Origin: Myxococcus xanthus
GTDB lineage: Bacteria; Myxococcota; Myxococcia; Myxococcales; Myxococcaceae
Direction of reading: 5' to 3'
NCBI RefSeq assembly: GCF_006402735.1
Contig: NZ_CP017174.1
Location: forward strand, 8,040,001 to 8,104,000
Length of the DNA stretch: 64,000 bases
The notes under the pieces are model-generated. The model saw only the letters and a program-made list of their open reading frames with translations. It was not told the DNA's origin and made no database searches. The position numbers and the translations under genes are program-made. This document shows, piece after piece, positions 33,849-43,264 of this stretch (position 1 is its first letter; the number at the start of each line of letters is the position of its first letter).

Positions 33849-36182
33849 ATGGTGGATGACACCCGACCGACAGCCCACGAGCTGCTGTCCCTGCCTCGAC
33901 TCGCTCCGCTCGTGCCCATGCTGTACGTGGCCTGGACGGACGGGGAGCTCACGCCAGAGGAGATTCGCGCCATGGGCTCCGCCGCCCGCGCGCAGCCCTG
34001 GCTGGACCTGCGCGCCAACACCGTGCTGGCGCGCTGGCTGGACCCGCTGGTGCCGCCCAGCCCCGGTGAGCTGGCCCAGGTGCGCGAGCACATCCGCCGC
34101 ACCGCGGAGCGCCTGTCCCATAGCGAACACAACAACCTCGCCGAGCTGGGCGCGCGGCTCGCCCAGGTGGGCAACGGCGACGAGGGCCTCCCCGCGCCCA
34201 TGCCGGAGCTGACGCGCGCGCTGGCGCAACTGGAGGCGTCCCTGGGCGTCTCCGGCAGCGAGGCCGTCCGCTCGCTCGTCCCCGCCGCATCGCCCAGCCG
34301 CGCCCATGAGGGCACGCCCACCTCCTTCGACCCGGAGGCGCTGCGCGCCGTGCTGGACCGGACGTACCCGGAGACGCGCGCCCAGGTGCGGCAGTGGCTG
34401 GCGGACCCGGCCTTCCGCTACACGGACACCCGCGACACCGCGAAGTACCGCGACAAGGTGCTCGCCTGGCTCAAGGCCATGGCCGACCAGGGCCTGGGGC
34501 GCATCGCCTTCCCCGCGGACAATGAGACGAGCGCGGACCTGGGCGCCTTCGTCACCGCCTTCGAGACGCTGGCCTATTTCGACCTGAGCCTCGTCATCAA
34601 GGCCGGTGTCCACTTCGGCCTCTTCGGCGCCAGCATCCTCTTCCTCGGCACCGAGAAGCACCACCGGAAGTACCTGCCCCAGGTGGCCTCGCTGGAGCTG
34701 CCCGGCTGCTTCGCCATGAGCGAGCTGGGTCATGGCTCCAACGTCCGGGACGTGGAGACGGTGGCCCGCTACGACGCGGAGGCCGGCGAGTTCGTGATTC
34801 ACACGCCCACGGAGACGGCGCGCAAGGAGTGGATTGGCAACGCCGCGCGGCACGGGCGCATCGCCACCGTGTTCGCGCAACTCGAGGTCGGCGGCCGGGC
34901 GCTGGGCGTCCACGCGCTGCTGGTGCCACTGCGCGACCCGGCCGGGAAGGTGCTGCCCGGGGTTCGCATCGAGGACTGCGGCGAGAAGATGGGCCTCAAC
35001 GGCGTGGACAACGGCCGCATCTGGTTCGAGCACGTCCGCGTCCCGCGCGAGAACCTGCTGGACCGCTTCGGACAGGTGAACGCGCAGGGCGAATACACCA
35101 GCGCCATCACCGGCGACTCCAAGCGCTTCTTCACCATGCTGGGCACGTTGGTGGCGGGCCGGGTGAGCGTGGCCGCCGCGGCGCTGAGCGCGGCCAAGAG
35201 CGGGCTCACCATCGCCGTGCGCTACGGCGACCTGCGGCGCCAGTTCGGCCCCGCGGGCGACCAGGAGTTCCGCCTGCTGGACCACCAGGCCCACCAGCGG
35301 CGCCTGCTCAAGCCCCTGGCCAAGACGTACGCCATGGACTTCGCGCTCGAATACCTGGTGGAGCGCTACGTGAAGCGCACCGAGGAGGACGCGCGCGAAG
35401 TGGAGTCGCTGGCGGCCGGCCTCAAGGCCTACAGCACCTGGCACACCACCGCCGTCCTCCAGGAGGCGCGCGAGGCGTGCGGCGGCCAGGGCTACCTCGA
35501 AGCCAACCGGCTGGCGGCGCTGAAGGCGGACACGGACGTGTTCACCACCTTCGAGGGCGACAACACGGTGCTGATGCAGCTGGTCGCCAAGGGCCTGCTC
35601 ACCGGCTACAAGCAGCGCTTCGAGGACGACCGCGTCTTCGCCGTGCTGAAGCTGCTGGCGGACCGGGCCACCCGCGTGGTGGACCGCAACCCCTTCGCCG
35701 CGCGGCGCACCGACAGCGACCACCTGCGCGACAACGACTACCACCTGCGCGCGCTGCGCTTCCGTGAAGAGGAGCTGCTGGAAACCGTGTCGCGGCGCCT
35801 GCGCAAGCGGCTGAGCGCGGGCGTGGAGGCCTTCGAGGCCTTCAACCAGGTCCAGGTCCACCTGCTGGAGCTGGCACACGCCCACGTGGAGCGGCTGGTG
35901 CTGGAGCAGTTCCTCAAGGGCGTGGCCGACGTGAAGGACCCCGGCCTGAAGACGGTGCTGGGACGCCTGTGCGACCTCTACGGCCTGTCCTGCCTGGAGT
36001 CCGCCAGCGGCTGGTTCCAGGAGCACGGGTGGCTGGAGGGCACCAAGGCGAAGGCCATCCGCAAGGAGGTGACGCGGCTGTGCGCCGAGCTCCGCCCCGA
36101 CGCGGTGGCGCTGGTGAACGCGTTTGGAGTACCCGACACCTGCCTCGCCGCGCCCATTGGCTTGGGCCACCTGTCGCCATGA
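33849..36182 (+). CDS. TerB-like domain fused to acyl-CoA oxidase/dehydrogenase
   Basis: 777 residues from the ATG at 33849 (SD AGGAG, 8-nt spacing). The much longer open frame upstream is antisense to the cls-like gene. Residues 1-130 carry a TerB-like helical signature (LVPMLYVAWTDGELTPEEIRAM). The rest matches the acyl-CoA oxidase branch of flavin acyl-CoA oxidoreductases: CFAMSELGHGSNVRDVET (flavin region), CGEKMGLNGVDNGRIWF, and EACGGQGYLEANRLAALKAD leading to TTFEGDNTVL with the catalytic Glu. It should desaturate acyl-CoA in fatty-acid degradation, with FAD. The N-terminal fusion is uncommon. Cytoplasmic; no signal. Confidence 0.9.
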   Translation: MVDDTRPTAHELLSLPRLAPLVPMLYVAWTDGELTPEEIRAMGSAARAQPWLDLRANTVLARWLDPLVPPSPGELAQVREHIRRTAERLSHSEHNNLAELGARLAQVGNGDEGLPAPMPELTRALAQLEASLGVSGSEAVRSLVPAASPSRAHEGTPTSFDPEALRAVLDRTYPETRAQVRQWLADPAFRYTDTRDTAKYRDKVLAWLKAMADQGLGRIAFPADNETSADLGAFVTAFETLAYFDLSLVIKAGVHFGLFGASILFLGTEKHHRKYLPQVASLELPGCFAMSELGHGSNVRDVETVARYDAEAGEFVIHTPTETARKEWIGNAARHGRIATVFAQLEVGGRALGVHALLVPLRDPAGKVLPGVRIEDCGEKMGLNGVDNGRIWFEHVRVPRENLLDRFGQVNAQGEYTSAITGDSKRFFTMLGTLVAGRVSVAAAALSAAKSGLTIAVRYGDLRRQFGPAGDQEFRLLDHQAHQRRLLKPLAKTYAMDFALEYLVERYVKRTEEDAREVESLAAGLKAYSTWHTTAVLQEAREACGGQGYLEANRLAALKADTDVFTTFEGDNTVLMQLVAKGLLTGYKQRFEDDRVFAVLKLLADRATRVVDRNPFAARRTDSDHLRDNDYHLRALRFREEELLETVSRRLRKRLSAGVEAFEAFNQVQVHLLELAHAHVERLVLEQFLKGVADVKDPGLKTVLGRLCDLYGLSCLESASGWFQEHGWLEGTKAKAIRKEVTRLCAELRPDAVALVNAFGVPDTCLAAPIGLGHLSP

Positions 36183-36245
36183 GGTGAACGTTTGAGGCAG
36201 GCGGCACTGCCCTCCTGCCTGCCCCATGCACAGCATCGTGGGGCC

Positions 36246-36731
36246 ATGACACGACACACGACGATTCTGCTGTGCGCCCTCGGGTGGCTGTCGGGCTGCG
36301 CCACGATGTCTCCCGTGGAGCGCGCGGCCGCCCTGGAGGCCCAGAACAAGCAGCGGGTGCAGCAGCTCACCGAGGAGCTCTACAACCTGCGCAAGCTGGA
36401 CCGCATCCCGGAGTTCATCGCCGAGGACTTCGTGGACCGCTCCCAGGGCGCGCCCCTCAACGCGGTGGGGCCCGCCTTCATCCGCCAGCAGGCGGAGGCC
36501 AGCTTCCAAACGTTCCCGGAGCTGAAGTTCGACATCCTCCACCTGGTGGCGGACGGCGACCTGGTGCTCGTGCACTGGAAGGCCACCGCACCGGCCCCCC
36601 AGCCCCTCCTGCTGCGAGGGCACTCCCTGTACCGGCTGCGCGACGGCAAGGTGGTGGAGTCCTGGGACATCTCCGACCGCCTGTCGCCGCTGCTCCAGCG
36701 TGGCTACAAGGTGGTGCCGCCCACGCTGTAG
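36246..36731 (+). CDS. SnoaL-like domain lipoprotein
   Basis: 161 residues from the ATG at 36246. The signal ends in WLSGC (lipidated Cys18). The mature part has the alpha+beta cone of SnoaL/NTF2-like proteins (DRIPEFIAEDFVDRS, FQTFPELKFDILHLVADGDLVLVHW, DGKVVESWDISD). Predicted polyketide-cyclase or ester-cyclase-like fold, but in bacteria many such lipoproteins have no known reaction. It lies 63 nt downstream of the acyl-CoA oxidase gene and converges on the repeat-rich membrane protein gene. Confidence 0.87.
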   Translation: MTRHTTILLCALGWLSGCATMSPVERAAALEAQNKQRVQQLTEELYNLRKLDRIPEFIAEDFVDRSQGAPLNAVGPAFIRQQAEASFQTFPELKFDILHLVADGDLVLVHWKATAPAPQPLLLRGHSLYRLRDGKVVESWDISDRLSPLLQRGYKVVPPTL

Positions 36732-36739
36732 CCCTCGGC

Positions 36740-37366
36740 TCAGCCGCCGGGCGCGCGGAACACCGCGCCGTCCTGGCCTTCCACCACCAGGCTGGCGCCA
36801 TCCGACGGCGACACCCGGAGCGCCACGCGCGGCAGCCCCTTGCGGTCCCTCAGCACCAGACCGGGAGAGCCATGCTCGTCCGCACCCAGGATGGCCCGGG
36901 GCCGTCCGTCCGCGTCCGACAGCTCCAGCCGCGACGAGCCATCCACCTGGAGGCCCACCGCGAACAGCTCCCCTCCTCCGGGCTTGGACAGCGTCAGGCG
37001 CGGCGCCTCGTCGGAGTACACCATCAGCTCCGCCAGGGACTGGCCCTCGGCGGTGGAGAAGCGCAGCCGGGGCGAGCCGTCCTCGCCCACGCCCAGCAGC
37101 GCCCGGGGCCGGCCCTCGCCGTCGCGCAGCACCAGGCCCGCGTTGCCCTGCGCATCGGTATCCAGCGTGGCCCGCGTCTGCCCGCGCGCGTCCGTGAGCA
37201 CCAGCCGGGAGGCCACCAGCGTTCCGGAGGACAGGTCCTCGCCCCGGAGCGCCGCCGCGCCCAGCCCCAGCCCCGCCAGCGCGAGCGCGGTGAACGTCAG
37301 CCCCTGCCACCGCCGGCAACTGCGCTCCAGCCGCGCCATCCGTGCTTCGAGCGAATCCGAATCCAT
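36740..37366 (-). CDS. Single-TM protein with about 25-residue beta repeats
   Basis: 208 residues from the ATG at 37366 (SD GAGGAGG). A longer frame upstream is rejected. An Arg-rich amphipathic N-terminus (SLEARMARLERSCRRW) precedes a TM helix (about 22-41). The exported part consists of about six repeats built on the pattern D-x-x-G-x-P-R-A-x-L-x-x-x-x-D-G-x-P-x-L-x-L, e.g. DGEGRPRALLGVGEDGSPRL and DADGRPRAILGADEHGSPGL. This suggests a stacked beta-solenoid anchored in the inner membrane. Function unknown. It diverges from the M48 protease gene. Confidence 0.82.
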   Translation of the reverse strand: MDSDSLEARMARLERSCRRWQGLTFTALALAGLGLGAAALRGEDLSSGTLVASRLVLTDARGQTRATLDTDAQGNAGLVLRDGEGRPRALLGVGEDGSPRLRFSTAEGQSLAELMVYSDEAPRLTLSKPGGGELFAVGLQVDGSSRLELSDADGRPRAILGADEHGSPGLVLRDRKGLPRVALRVSPSDGASLVVEGQDGAVFRAPGG

Positions 37367-37513
37367 TCGAACGCCTCCTCGCGAAGAGAAGCTAACGGAA
37401 GCGGGCCCGGTGCGCGCGCCCGACTGTCCAGCAGTGACGGCCCGTCCACCCCCGCCGTGGTCGCCGTGCCGCCGCTGACCTATTTGCGCATCCATCACTA
37501 CCAGGAAGGCCCC

Positions 37514-38950
37514 ATGACTTCACGACTCCGGCTGCTGCCGCTGCTGGCCCTGCTCTCGCTGACAACCTGCGTGCGCAACCCCGCCACCGGCAAGCGAATG
37601 CTGTCGCTCGTCTCCCAGGATGACGAGATTGCCCTGGGCAAGCAGAGCGCGGAGGAGGTGCGCGGGTCCATTGGCCTCATCCAGGAGCCCAAGGTTCAGG
37701 AATATGTCGCCCGGGTGGGCCTGCCCATGGCGAAGGCCTCCGAAAGGCCGGAGCTGCCCTGGACGGTCCAGGCCGTGGATGACCCGGTGGTGAACGCCTT
37801 CGCCCTCCCCGGAGGGCCCGTGTTCGTGACGCGGGGCCTGCTCACCGCGCTCAACTCCGAGGCGGAGCTGGCCTCCGTGCTGGGGCACGAAATCGCCCAC
37901 ATCACCGCACGGCACTCCGTGGAGCAGCTGTCCCAGGCGCAGCTGGCCCAGGCCGGCCTGCTGCTGGGCAGCGTGCTCAGCGAGGACGTGGCCCGCTTCG
38001 GGGGCCTTGCCGCCGCCGGTCTCCAGCTGCTGTTCCTCAAGTACGGCCGCGACGACGAGCGCCAGGCGGACGAACTGGGCTTCAAGTACATGCTGAACGG
38101 CGGCTACGACGTGCGCCAGGCGGCCAACGTCTTCGCCACCCTGGACCGCGTGGGCAAGGCCGCGGGCGGCCAGAGCCTCCCCGCGTGGCTGTCCACCCAC
38201 CCCGACCCAGGCGACCGCGTGAAGACCGCCCAGGAGCGCGCCGCGAAGGCCAACGTGGACTTCAACCAGCTCAAGGATGGCCGGGAGGAATACCTCGCCA
38301 TGCTCCAGGGCATGCCCTACGGCAACGACCCGCGGCAGGGCTTCTTCCGGGGCAACGTCTTCATGCACCCGGGCCTGCGCTTCCAGCTCACCTTCCCCCA
38401 GGGGTGGAAGACGGCGAACCAGCCGCAGCAGGTGGCGGGCATCAGCCCCCAGGAGGACGCCATCGTCGGGCTGGTGCCCACCGGCAAAATCGCCCCACAG
38501 GAGGCGATGCAGCGCTTCCTCGCGCAGGAGGGCATCCAGCCCGTGAGCGCCGCGCCCACCGGATTCCCCCAGGGCGCCAGGTTCTTCCAGGCGCAGACGG
38601 AGCAGGGCGTCATCGCCGGCGTCACGGCCTTCGTGTCCCAGGGCGGCACCACGCTCCAGCTCCTGGGCTACACCGGCGCGCAGCAGCTCCCCGCCTACGA
38701 GGATGCCTTCCGCGCGACCTTCTCCAGCTTCGGCGCGCTGACGGATGCCTCGGCGCTGGCCGTCCAGCCCGCGAAAATCGAGCTGGCGAAGGTGACGTCG
38801 CCCATGACGCTGCAGCAGTTCAACGAGCAGCACCCGTCCACCATCTCCGTGGAGGAGTTGGCCATCATCAACGGCGTACAGCCCGGGGACACGCTGCCCG
38901 CGGGCCGTACGGTGAAACGCGTGACGGGCGGGGTGCAGACCACGCCCTGA
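37514..38950 (+). CDS. M48-family zinc metalloprotease lipoprotein
   Basis: 478 residues from the ATG at 37514; the much longer open frame upstream is a shadow of two other genes. The signal ends in LTTC (Cys19, lipid anchor). The peptidase domain has HEIAH (H125-H129) with E126 as catalytic base and E182 in DERQAD as the third zinc ligand, as in BepA/LoiP-type proteases that control outer-membrane protein quality. The C-terminal half (about 280-478) is a separate domain ending in a LysM-like segment (ISVEELAIINGVQPGDTLPAG). It is convergent with an outer-membrane protein gene. Confidence 0.94.
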   Translation: MTSRLRLLPLLALLSLTTCVRNPATGKRMLSLVSQDDEIALGKQSAEEVRGSIGLIQEPKVQEYVARVGLPMAKASERPELPWTVQAVDDPVVNAFALPGGPVFVTRGLLTALNSEAELASVLGHEIAHITARHSVEQLSQAQLAQAGLLLGSVLSEDVARFGGLAAAGLQLLFLKYGRDDERQADELGFKYMLNGGYDVRQAANVFATLDRVGKAAGGQSLPAWLSTHPDPGDRVKTAQERAAKANVDFNQLKDGREEYLAMLQGMPYGNDPRQGFFRGNVFMHPGLRFQLTFPQGWKTANQPQQVAGISPQEDAIVGLVPTGKIAPQEAMQRFLAQEGIQPVSAAPTGFPQGARFFQAQTEQGVIAGVTAFVSQGGTTLQLLGYTGAQQLPAYEDAFRATFSSFGALTDASALAVQPAKIELAKVTSPMTLQQFNEQHPSTISVEELAIINGVQPGDTLPAGRTVKRVTGGVQTTP

Positions 38951-38951
38951 G

Positions 38952-38982
38952 CCGTGCTCCGGCACGGTGCGCCGGAGCACGG
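38952..38982. terminator. Bidirectional terminator hairpin
   Basis: CCGTGCTCCGGC (38952-38963) and GCCGGAGCACGG (38971-38982) form a perfect 12-bp stem with a 7-nt loop. It lies exactly between the convergent M48 protease and outer-membrane protein genes. No T-tract on either side. Confidence 0.7.
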
Positions 38983-38990
38983 TGCGTGCC

Positions 38991-39830
38991 TCAGTAGTCG
39001 ACGTCGCCGTCGCCACGCTCCGGCGCGCGATAGCTGTCGTCGCTCCGGTCCTGGCGGCGGTCCGTCTCCTCCACGTAGTCGGTGGGGATGATGTCGGGAC
39101 CGCGCCGGACCGGCCGGCCCGCGCCAAATAGGAAGCCCAGCTTGAACTGCGCGAAGCCGCCGCTGAAGCCCGCGATGGCCTCCGAGTCCGTGTTGGTGGT
39201 GTTCACCTCGCCCACGACGGGAAAGGAGATGCCCACTTCAGGCATCAGTCGGAAACCCTCCGTCACGCGAAGCGCGTAGCCCACCGAGGCGCCGACGCTG
39301 AGGAGGTTGACGGCGGCGCCGTCATTGCCCACGTCACCGGAGACCCGCGTCCAGATGGCGCGAGGCCCCAGCACCAGCTCCGAGCCCCCCGTCGTCTTGA
39401 AGCCCACCAGCAACGGGACGGCGACGTTCAGGTAGCTCGACGAAGCTTTCTCTCCGTCCACGGTCGTCCCCGAGCTGAAGGACGCGCCCGAGATGGACGG
39501 CGCCAGGGAGATGGCCAAGGCTGGGTCACCGGGCTGGGTCAGCAGGAACTTGGTCTGCAACTCCGCCAGGGAGGACCCCAGCCGGACGCCCAGGTCCACG
39601 CGCTCCGCTACACCATAGCGAAGCGCCACGTCGAAGTGGGGCACGTACCCCGCCGCCGATACGTCTTCTTTCGCGCTCAGGACGGCCGCACCGAGGACGC
39701 CCGGCTCAATGCCAACCTGGAAGCGCCCCGCCCCGAGTGTGTCCGCCGTCTGGACGTGGCTCACCGACGCGCAGCCCGTCCCCAGAACACCCATCAACGC
39801 AGACACGACAGCAACAGAACGACGAAACAT
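38991..39830 (-). CDS. Outer-membrane beta-barrel-like lipoprotein
   Basis: 279 residues, ATG at 39830 with a strong SD (GGAGGGGAAC). The signal ends in LGTGC (Cys20). The sequence alternates short amphipathic strands with glycine turns (HFDVALRYGVAERVDLGVRLG, NLLSVGASVGYALRVTEGFRL, GFAQFKLGFLFG), as in 8-12-strand outer-membrane barrels. An Asp/Arg-rich tail of about 40 residues follows. Presence of both a Cys lipobox and a barrel is unusual but found in this group. Function unknown; the upstream proteolysis gene is convergent, not co-transcribed. Confidence 0.82.
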   Translation of the reverse strand: MFRRSVAVVSALMGVLGTGCASVSHVQTADTLGAGRFQVGIEPGVLGAAVLSAKEDVSAAGYVPHFDVALRYGVAERVDLGVRLGSSLAELQTKFLLTQPGDPALAISLAPSISGASFSSGTTVDGEKASSSYLNVAVPLLVGFKTTGGSELVLGPRAIWTRVSGDVGNDGAAVNLLSVGASVGYALRVTEGFRLMPEVGISFPVVGEVNTTNTDSEAIAGFSGGFAQFKLGFLFGAGRPVRRGPDIIPTDYVEETDRRQDRSDDSYRAPERGDGDVDY

Positions 39831-39953
39831 GTTCCCCTCCGAAGCCTTTCATTCCGTTCCGGAACGAAGCGGGGGCATGGACGTCGAACGGAATCGAACA
39901 TTCACATTGGATTATCCGAAACCCGATTTTCCCCGGAGGACACGCGGCGCATC

Positions 39954-40418
39954 ATGCGCGGTATGAGCCTCCACGAACGCGAACGGTTGGCGACGGCCTA
40001 CGCGGCGACGCGCTACGTCATCCGGCCCCATCCCAGCACGGGTGGTGTCGAGCAAATCCTGCGGGCGGGCGCCTTGCACCCGGCGCTGGACGCAACGCTT
40101 GCGGCGCGCGGCCACCGCGAGTGGGCCTTCCTGACGGCGTGGAATCCCGGCTCGCAGCGGCGGAGCGACGAGGAGAACCGCCGCGCGCAGGCGCGGATGG
40201 TCGCGCAGCTCGTCGCCGGGGGTTGGGGGGCCGCCCCCGCGCTGGGGGAGGCGGATGACGGCAGTTGGTGCGAGCAGAGCCTCTTCGTCCCCGGGCTTCC
40301 CCGCGAGGAGGCCGGACGCTTCGGCCGCGCCTACGGGCAGGTCGCCGTGCTCGTGGGACGCACGGGAGGCCAGGCGGAGCTGCTGTTCTGCGAGGAAGCC
40401 CGCTCACCCGCCCCGTGA
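39954..40418 (+). CDS. DUF3293 protein
   Basis: 154 residues from the ATG at 39954 (ATG at 39963 is also possible; the nearest SD-like GGAGGA is 14 nt or more away, so the true start is uncertain). The sequence fits the DUF3293 pattern: ATRYVIRPHP near the N-terminus, WAFLTAWNPGSQRRSDEEN in the middle, WCEQSLFVPGLPREEAGRFGRAYGQVAVLV later. The conserved TAWNP...SxxEN block is the family core. Cytoplasmic, function unknown. Its 5' region overlaps nothing and diverges from the outer-membrane protein gene. Confidence 0.85.
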   Translation: MRGMSLHERERLATAYAATRYVIRPHPSTGGVEQILRAGALHPALDATLAARGHREWAFLTAWNPGSQRRSDEENRRAQARMVAQLVAGGWGAAPALGEADDGSWCEQSLFVPGLPREEAGRFGRAYGQVAVLVGRTGGQAELLFCEEARSPAP

Positions 40419-40434
40419 AGCACGCGGACAGGGT

Positions 40435-40467
40435 GCCCCCGCGCCGCCCGTGGGGCCGGGGGCGCGG
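40435..40467. terminator. Bidirectional G+C hairpin
   Basis: CCCCGCGCC (40435-40443) and GGCGCGGGG (40459-40467) with a 15-nt loop, between the convergent DUF3293 gene and the small lipoprotein gene. No T-tract. Confidence 0.5.
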
Positions 40468-40481
40468 GGCGACGCCCACGC

Positions 40482-40901
40482 TCAGGGAATGGGGCCCCGG
40501 GGCTGACCGGCCGCCGGGACGGAGCCACTGCCCCCCAGCGCGGTGTCACCCGGGTTCTCCGGGATGACTTCCAGCTCGCGGGCATTGATGACCCTGCGCG
40601 CCAGCTCGTCGAACTCGACCTCCAGGATGCGGCCGGGTTGGTCCGCGAGGCCGAAGCGGATGCGCCAGAAGTTGGGGCGGATCTCCACCGCCTCCCCGGC
40701 CTCGGCCAGCACCAGTGAGTTGTTGCGGGCGTATTCCTCGCCGGCCTGCACCACGTCCCGGGCGCCCAGCTCCGTCTGCACGGCGGCCGAGCTGGGAGGG
40801 ACAGGGGGGCGGCCGGTAGGCCCCGTCGCGCAGGCCATGGAGGCCAGGATGGCGCCGGGCAAGAGGAACCGGGGGACGATGCGAAATCGGATCGGCGTCA
40901 T
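40482..40901 (-). CDS. Small putative lipoprotein downstream of clpP
   Basis: 139 residues from the ATG at 40901; a longer frame upstream would run into the clpP terminator. The signal ends in ASMAC (candidate Cys22; an atypical lipobox with Met at -2). The mature domain is short and includes VEIRPNFWRIRFGLADQPGRILEVEFDEL, a beta-hairpin-like unit. It ends in a Gly/Pro tail. No family recognised. It follows clpP on the same strand, but a strong hairpin lies between them. Confidence 0.75.
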   Translation of the reverse strand: MTPIRFRIVPRFLLPGAILASMACATGPTGRPPVPPSSAAVQTELGARDVVQAGEEYARNNSLVLAEAGEAVEIRPNFWRIRFGLADQPGRILEVEFDELARRVINARELEVIPENPGDTALGGSGSVPAAGQPRGPIP

Positions 40902-41012
40902 ATGCCCATGGTGAGCACGCCGCGTGCCACCTGCAGGCAGGGAAGCCGGAAACGTCCAGTGCTGGACCTGCGTCCGGCGCGGCGCTTGAGCGGCACCCCG
41001 CCGGGAGAGCAC

Positions 41013-41039
41013 CCCGCCCCGGCATGCGTCCGGGGCGGG
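41013..41039 (-). terminator. Terminator hairpin of clpP
   Basis: CCCGCCCCGG (41013-41022) and CCGGGGCGGG (41030-41039), a perfect 10-bp stem with a 7-nt loop, beginning 8 nt after the clpP stop in the direction of transcription. Confidence 0.6.
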
Positions 41040-41046
41040 AAGGGCC

Positions 41047-41658
<612 letters not shown>

Positions 41659-41764
41659 GACGCCCCTACCCTAATCGCCCTTCCGCCGCCGCGCCCGTCC
41701 CTTCTTCCCGGAGCGTACGCTGCCCCACGCTTCGACGCCGGGGCCTCCCAGCCCCCTTGGGGAC

Positions 41765-43165
41765 CTACCCCTTGTGGCCCGTCATGTCCTCCGGGCGGAC
41801 CCACTGGTCGAACTGCTCGGGCGTGACGAGCCCCAGCGCCACGGCCGTCTCCTTGAGCGTCGTGCCGTCCCTGTGGGCCGTCTTGGCGATTTTCGCCGCG
41901 TTGTCGTAGCCGATGTGGGGGTTGAGCGCCGTGACGAGCATCAGGCTGCGCTCCAGGTTCTCCTGGATGCGGGGCCGGTTGGGCTCGATGCCCACCACGC
42001 AGTGCAGTCGGAAGCTGCGCATGCCGTCCGCCAGCAACCGGCAGCTCTGGAGCAGGTTGTGGGCGATGAGCGGCTTGAAGACGTTGAGCTGGAAGTTGCC
42101 GGACGCGCCGCCCACGGTGACGGCGACGTCGTTGCCCATCACCTGGGCGCACAGCATGGTGAGCGCCTCGCTCTGGGTGGGGTTCACCTTGCCCGGCATG
42201 ATGGAGCTGCCCGGCTCGTTCTCCGGGATGATGATTTCCGCCAGCCCCGACCGCGGCCCCGACGACAGCCAGCGCACGTCGTTGGCCACCTTGAAGAGCA
42301 CCGCCGCCAGCCCCTTCAGCGCCCCGTGCGCCTGCACCAGCGCATCATTGGCGGCCAGCGCCTCGAACTTGTTGGGCGCGGTGACGAAGGGGTGGCCGGT
42401 GAGCTGGGCCAGCTCCTTCGCCACCCGCTCGGCGTAGCCCTTGGGGGCGTTGAGGCCGGTGCCCACCGCGGTGCCGCCCAGGGCCAGCTCCAACAGGTGC
42501 GGCAGGGTGCGCGCCAGGTGGCCCTTCGCGTGGTCCAGCTGCGCCACGAAGCCGCCCAGCTCCTGTCCCAGCGTCAGGGGCGTGGCGTCCTGCAGGTGGG
42601 TGCGGCCCACCTTCACCACGTCATGGAAGGCGCGGGCCTTCTGCGCGAGCACGTCGCGCAGCGCCTCCAGCTCCGGCAGCACGTGCTCGGTGATGGCGGC
42701 CACGGCGGCCACGCTCATCGCGGTGGGGAAGACGTCGTTGGAGCTCTGCCCCTTGTTGACGTCGTCGTTGGGGTGGACCTTGCGGCCCTCGCCGCGCTCG
42801 CCGCCCAGCAGCTCCGAGGCGCGGTTGGCGAGCACCTCGTTGGTGTTCATGTTCGTCTGCGTCCCGCTGCCCGTCTGCCAGACGCTCAGGGGGAACTCCG
42901 CGTCGTGCTGGCCAGCCAGCACCTCGTCGGCGGCCCGGATGATGGCCTCGCCCTTCTCCTTCGCCAGCGAGCCGTTCTCCACGTTCACCCGCGCGGCGGC
43001 CTTCTTCACCAGCACCAGGGCGCGGATGAGGGCCAGCGGCATGCGCTCGGTGGAGATGGCGAAGTTCTGGAGGCTGCGCTGCGTCTGGGCGCCCCACAGC
43101 CGGTCGGCGGGGACGTCGATGGGGCCGAAGGTGTCTTTCTCCGTACGAACGTTCTTCGTGCTCAC
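41765..43165 (-). CDS. fumC: Class II fumarate hydratase
   Basis: 466 residues, usual length; interconverts fumarate and malate in the TCA cycle without an iron-sulfur cluster. The signature GSSIMPGKVNP is at 319-329 with the mobile active-site loop Ser. His190 lies in GRTHLQDATPLTLGQE, and the substrate-binding stretch TGSGTQTNMNTNE is at 98-110. The malate-synthase and isocitrate-lyase genes begin about 700 bp away and diverge, so malate-producing enzymes are clustered here. Confidence 0.97.
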   Translation of the reverse strand: MSTKNVRTEKDTFGPIDVPADRLWGAQTQRSLQNFAISTERMPLALIRALVLVKKAAARVNVENGSLAKEKGEAIIRAADEVLAGQHDAEFPLSVWQTGSGTQTNMNTNEVLANRASELLGGERGEGRKVHPNDDVNKGQSSNDVFPTAMSVAAVAAITEHVLPELEALRDVLAQKARAFHDVVKVGRTHLQDATPLTLGQELGGFVAQLDHAKGHLARTLPHLLELALGGTAVGTGLNAPKGYAERVAKELAQLTGHPFVTAPNKFEALAANDALVQAHGALKGLAAVLFKVANDVRWLSSGPRSGLAEIIIPENEPGSSIMPGKVNPTQSEALTMLCAQVMGNDVAVTVGGASGNFQLNVFKPLIAHNLLQSCRLLADGMRSFRLHCVVGIEPNRPRIQENLERSLMLVTALNPHIGYDNAAKIAKTAHRDGTTLKETAVALGLVTPEQFDQWVRPEDMTGHKG

Positions 43166-43210
43166 GCGCGGGGCTCCTTGGAAAGAAAGGTGGGCCCCCT
43201 CGAATAACAG

Positions 43211-43237
43211 GCCGGAGCCTTCAGGCAGGGCTCCGGC
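43211..43237 (-). terminator. Terminator hairpin downstream of the PspC gene
   Basis: GCCGGAGCC (43211-43219) and GGCTCCGGC (43229-43237) with a 9-nt loop. It lies 27 nt past the PspC-gene stop on the minus strand and upstream of the fumC start, so it separates the two units. Confidence 0.6.
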
Positions 43238-43264
43238 GTGATTTTCTTCGTTGGACGCTGAGCA

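Noticed and set aside
33717..37319. 1200-codon minus-strand frame across the acyl-CoA oxidase and downstream genes
   Set aside because: Antisense shadow: it crosses several genes with recognisable products on the plus strand and encodes repetitive Gln/His/Leu/Val-rich text.
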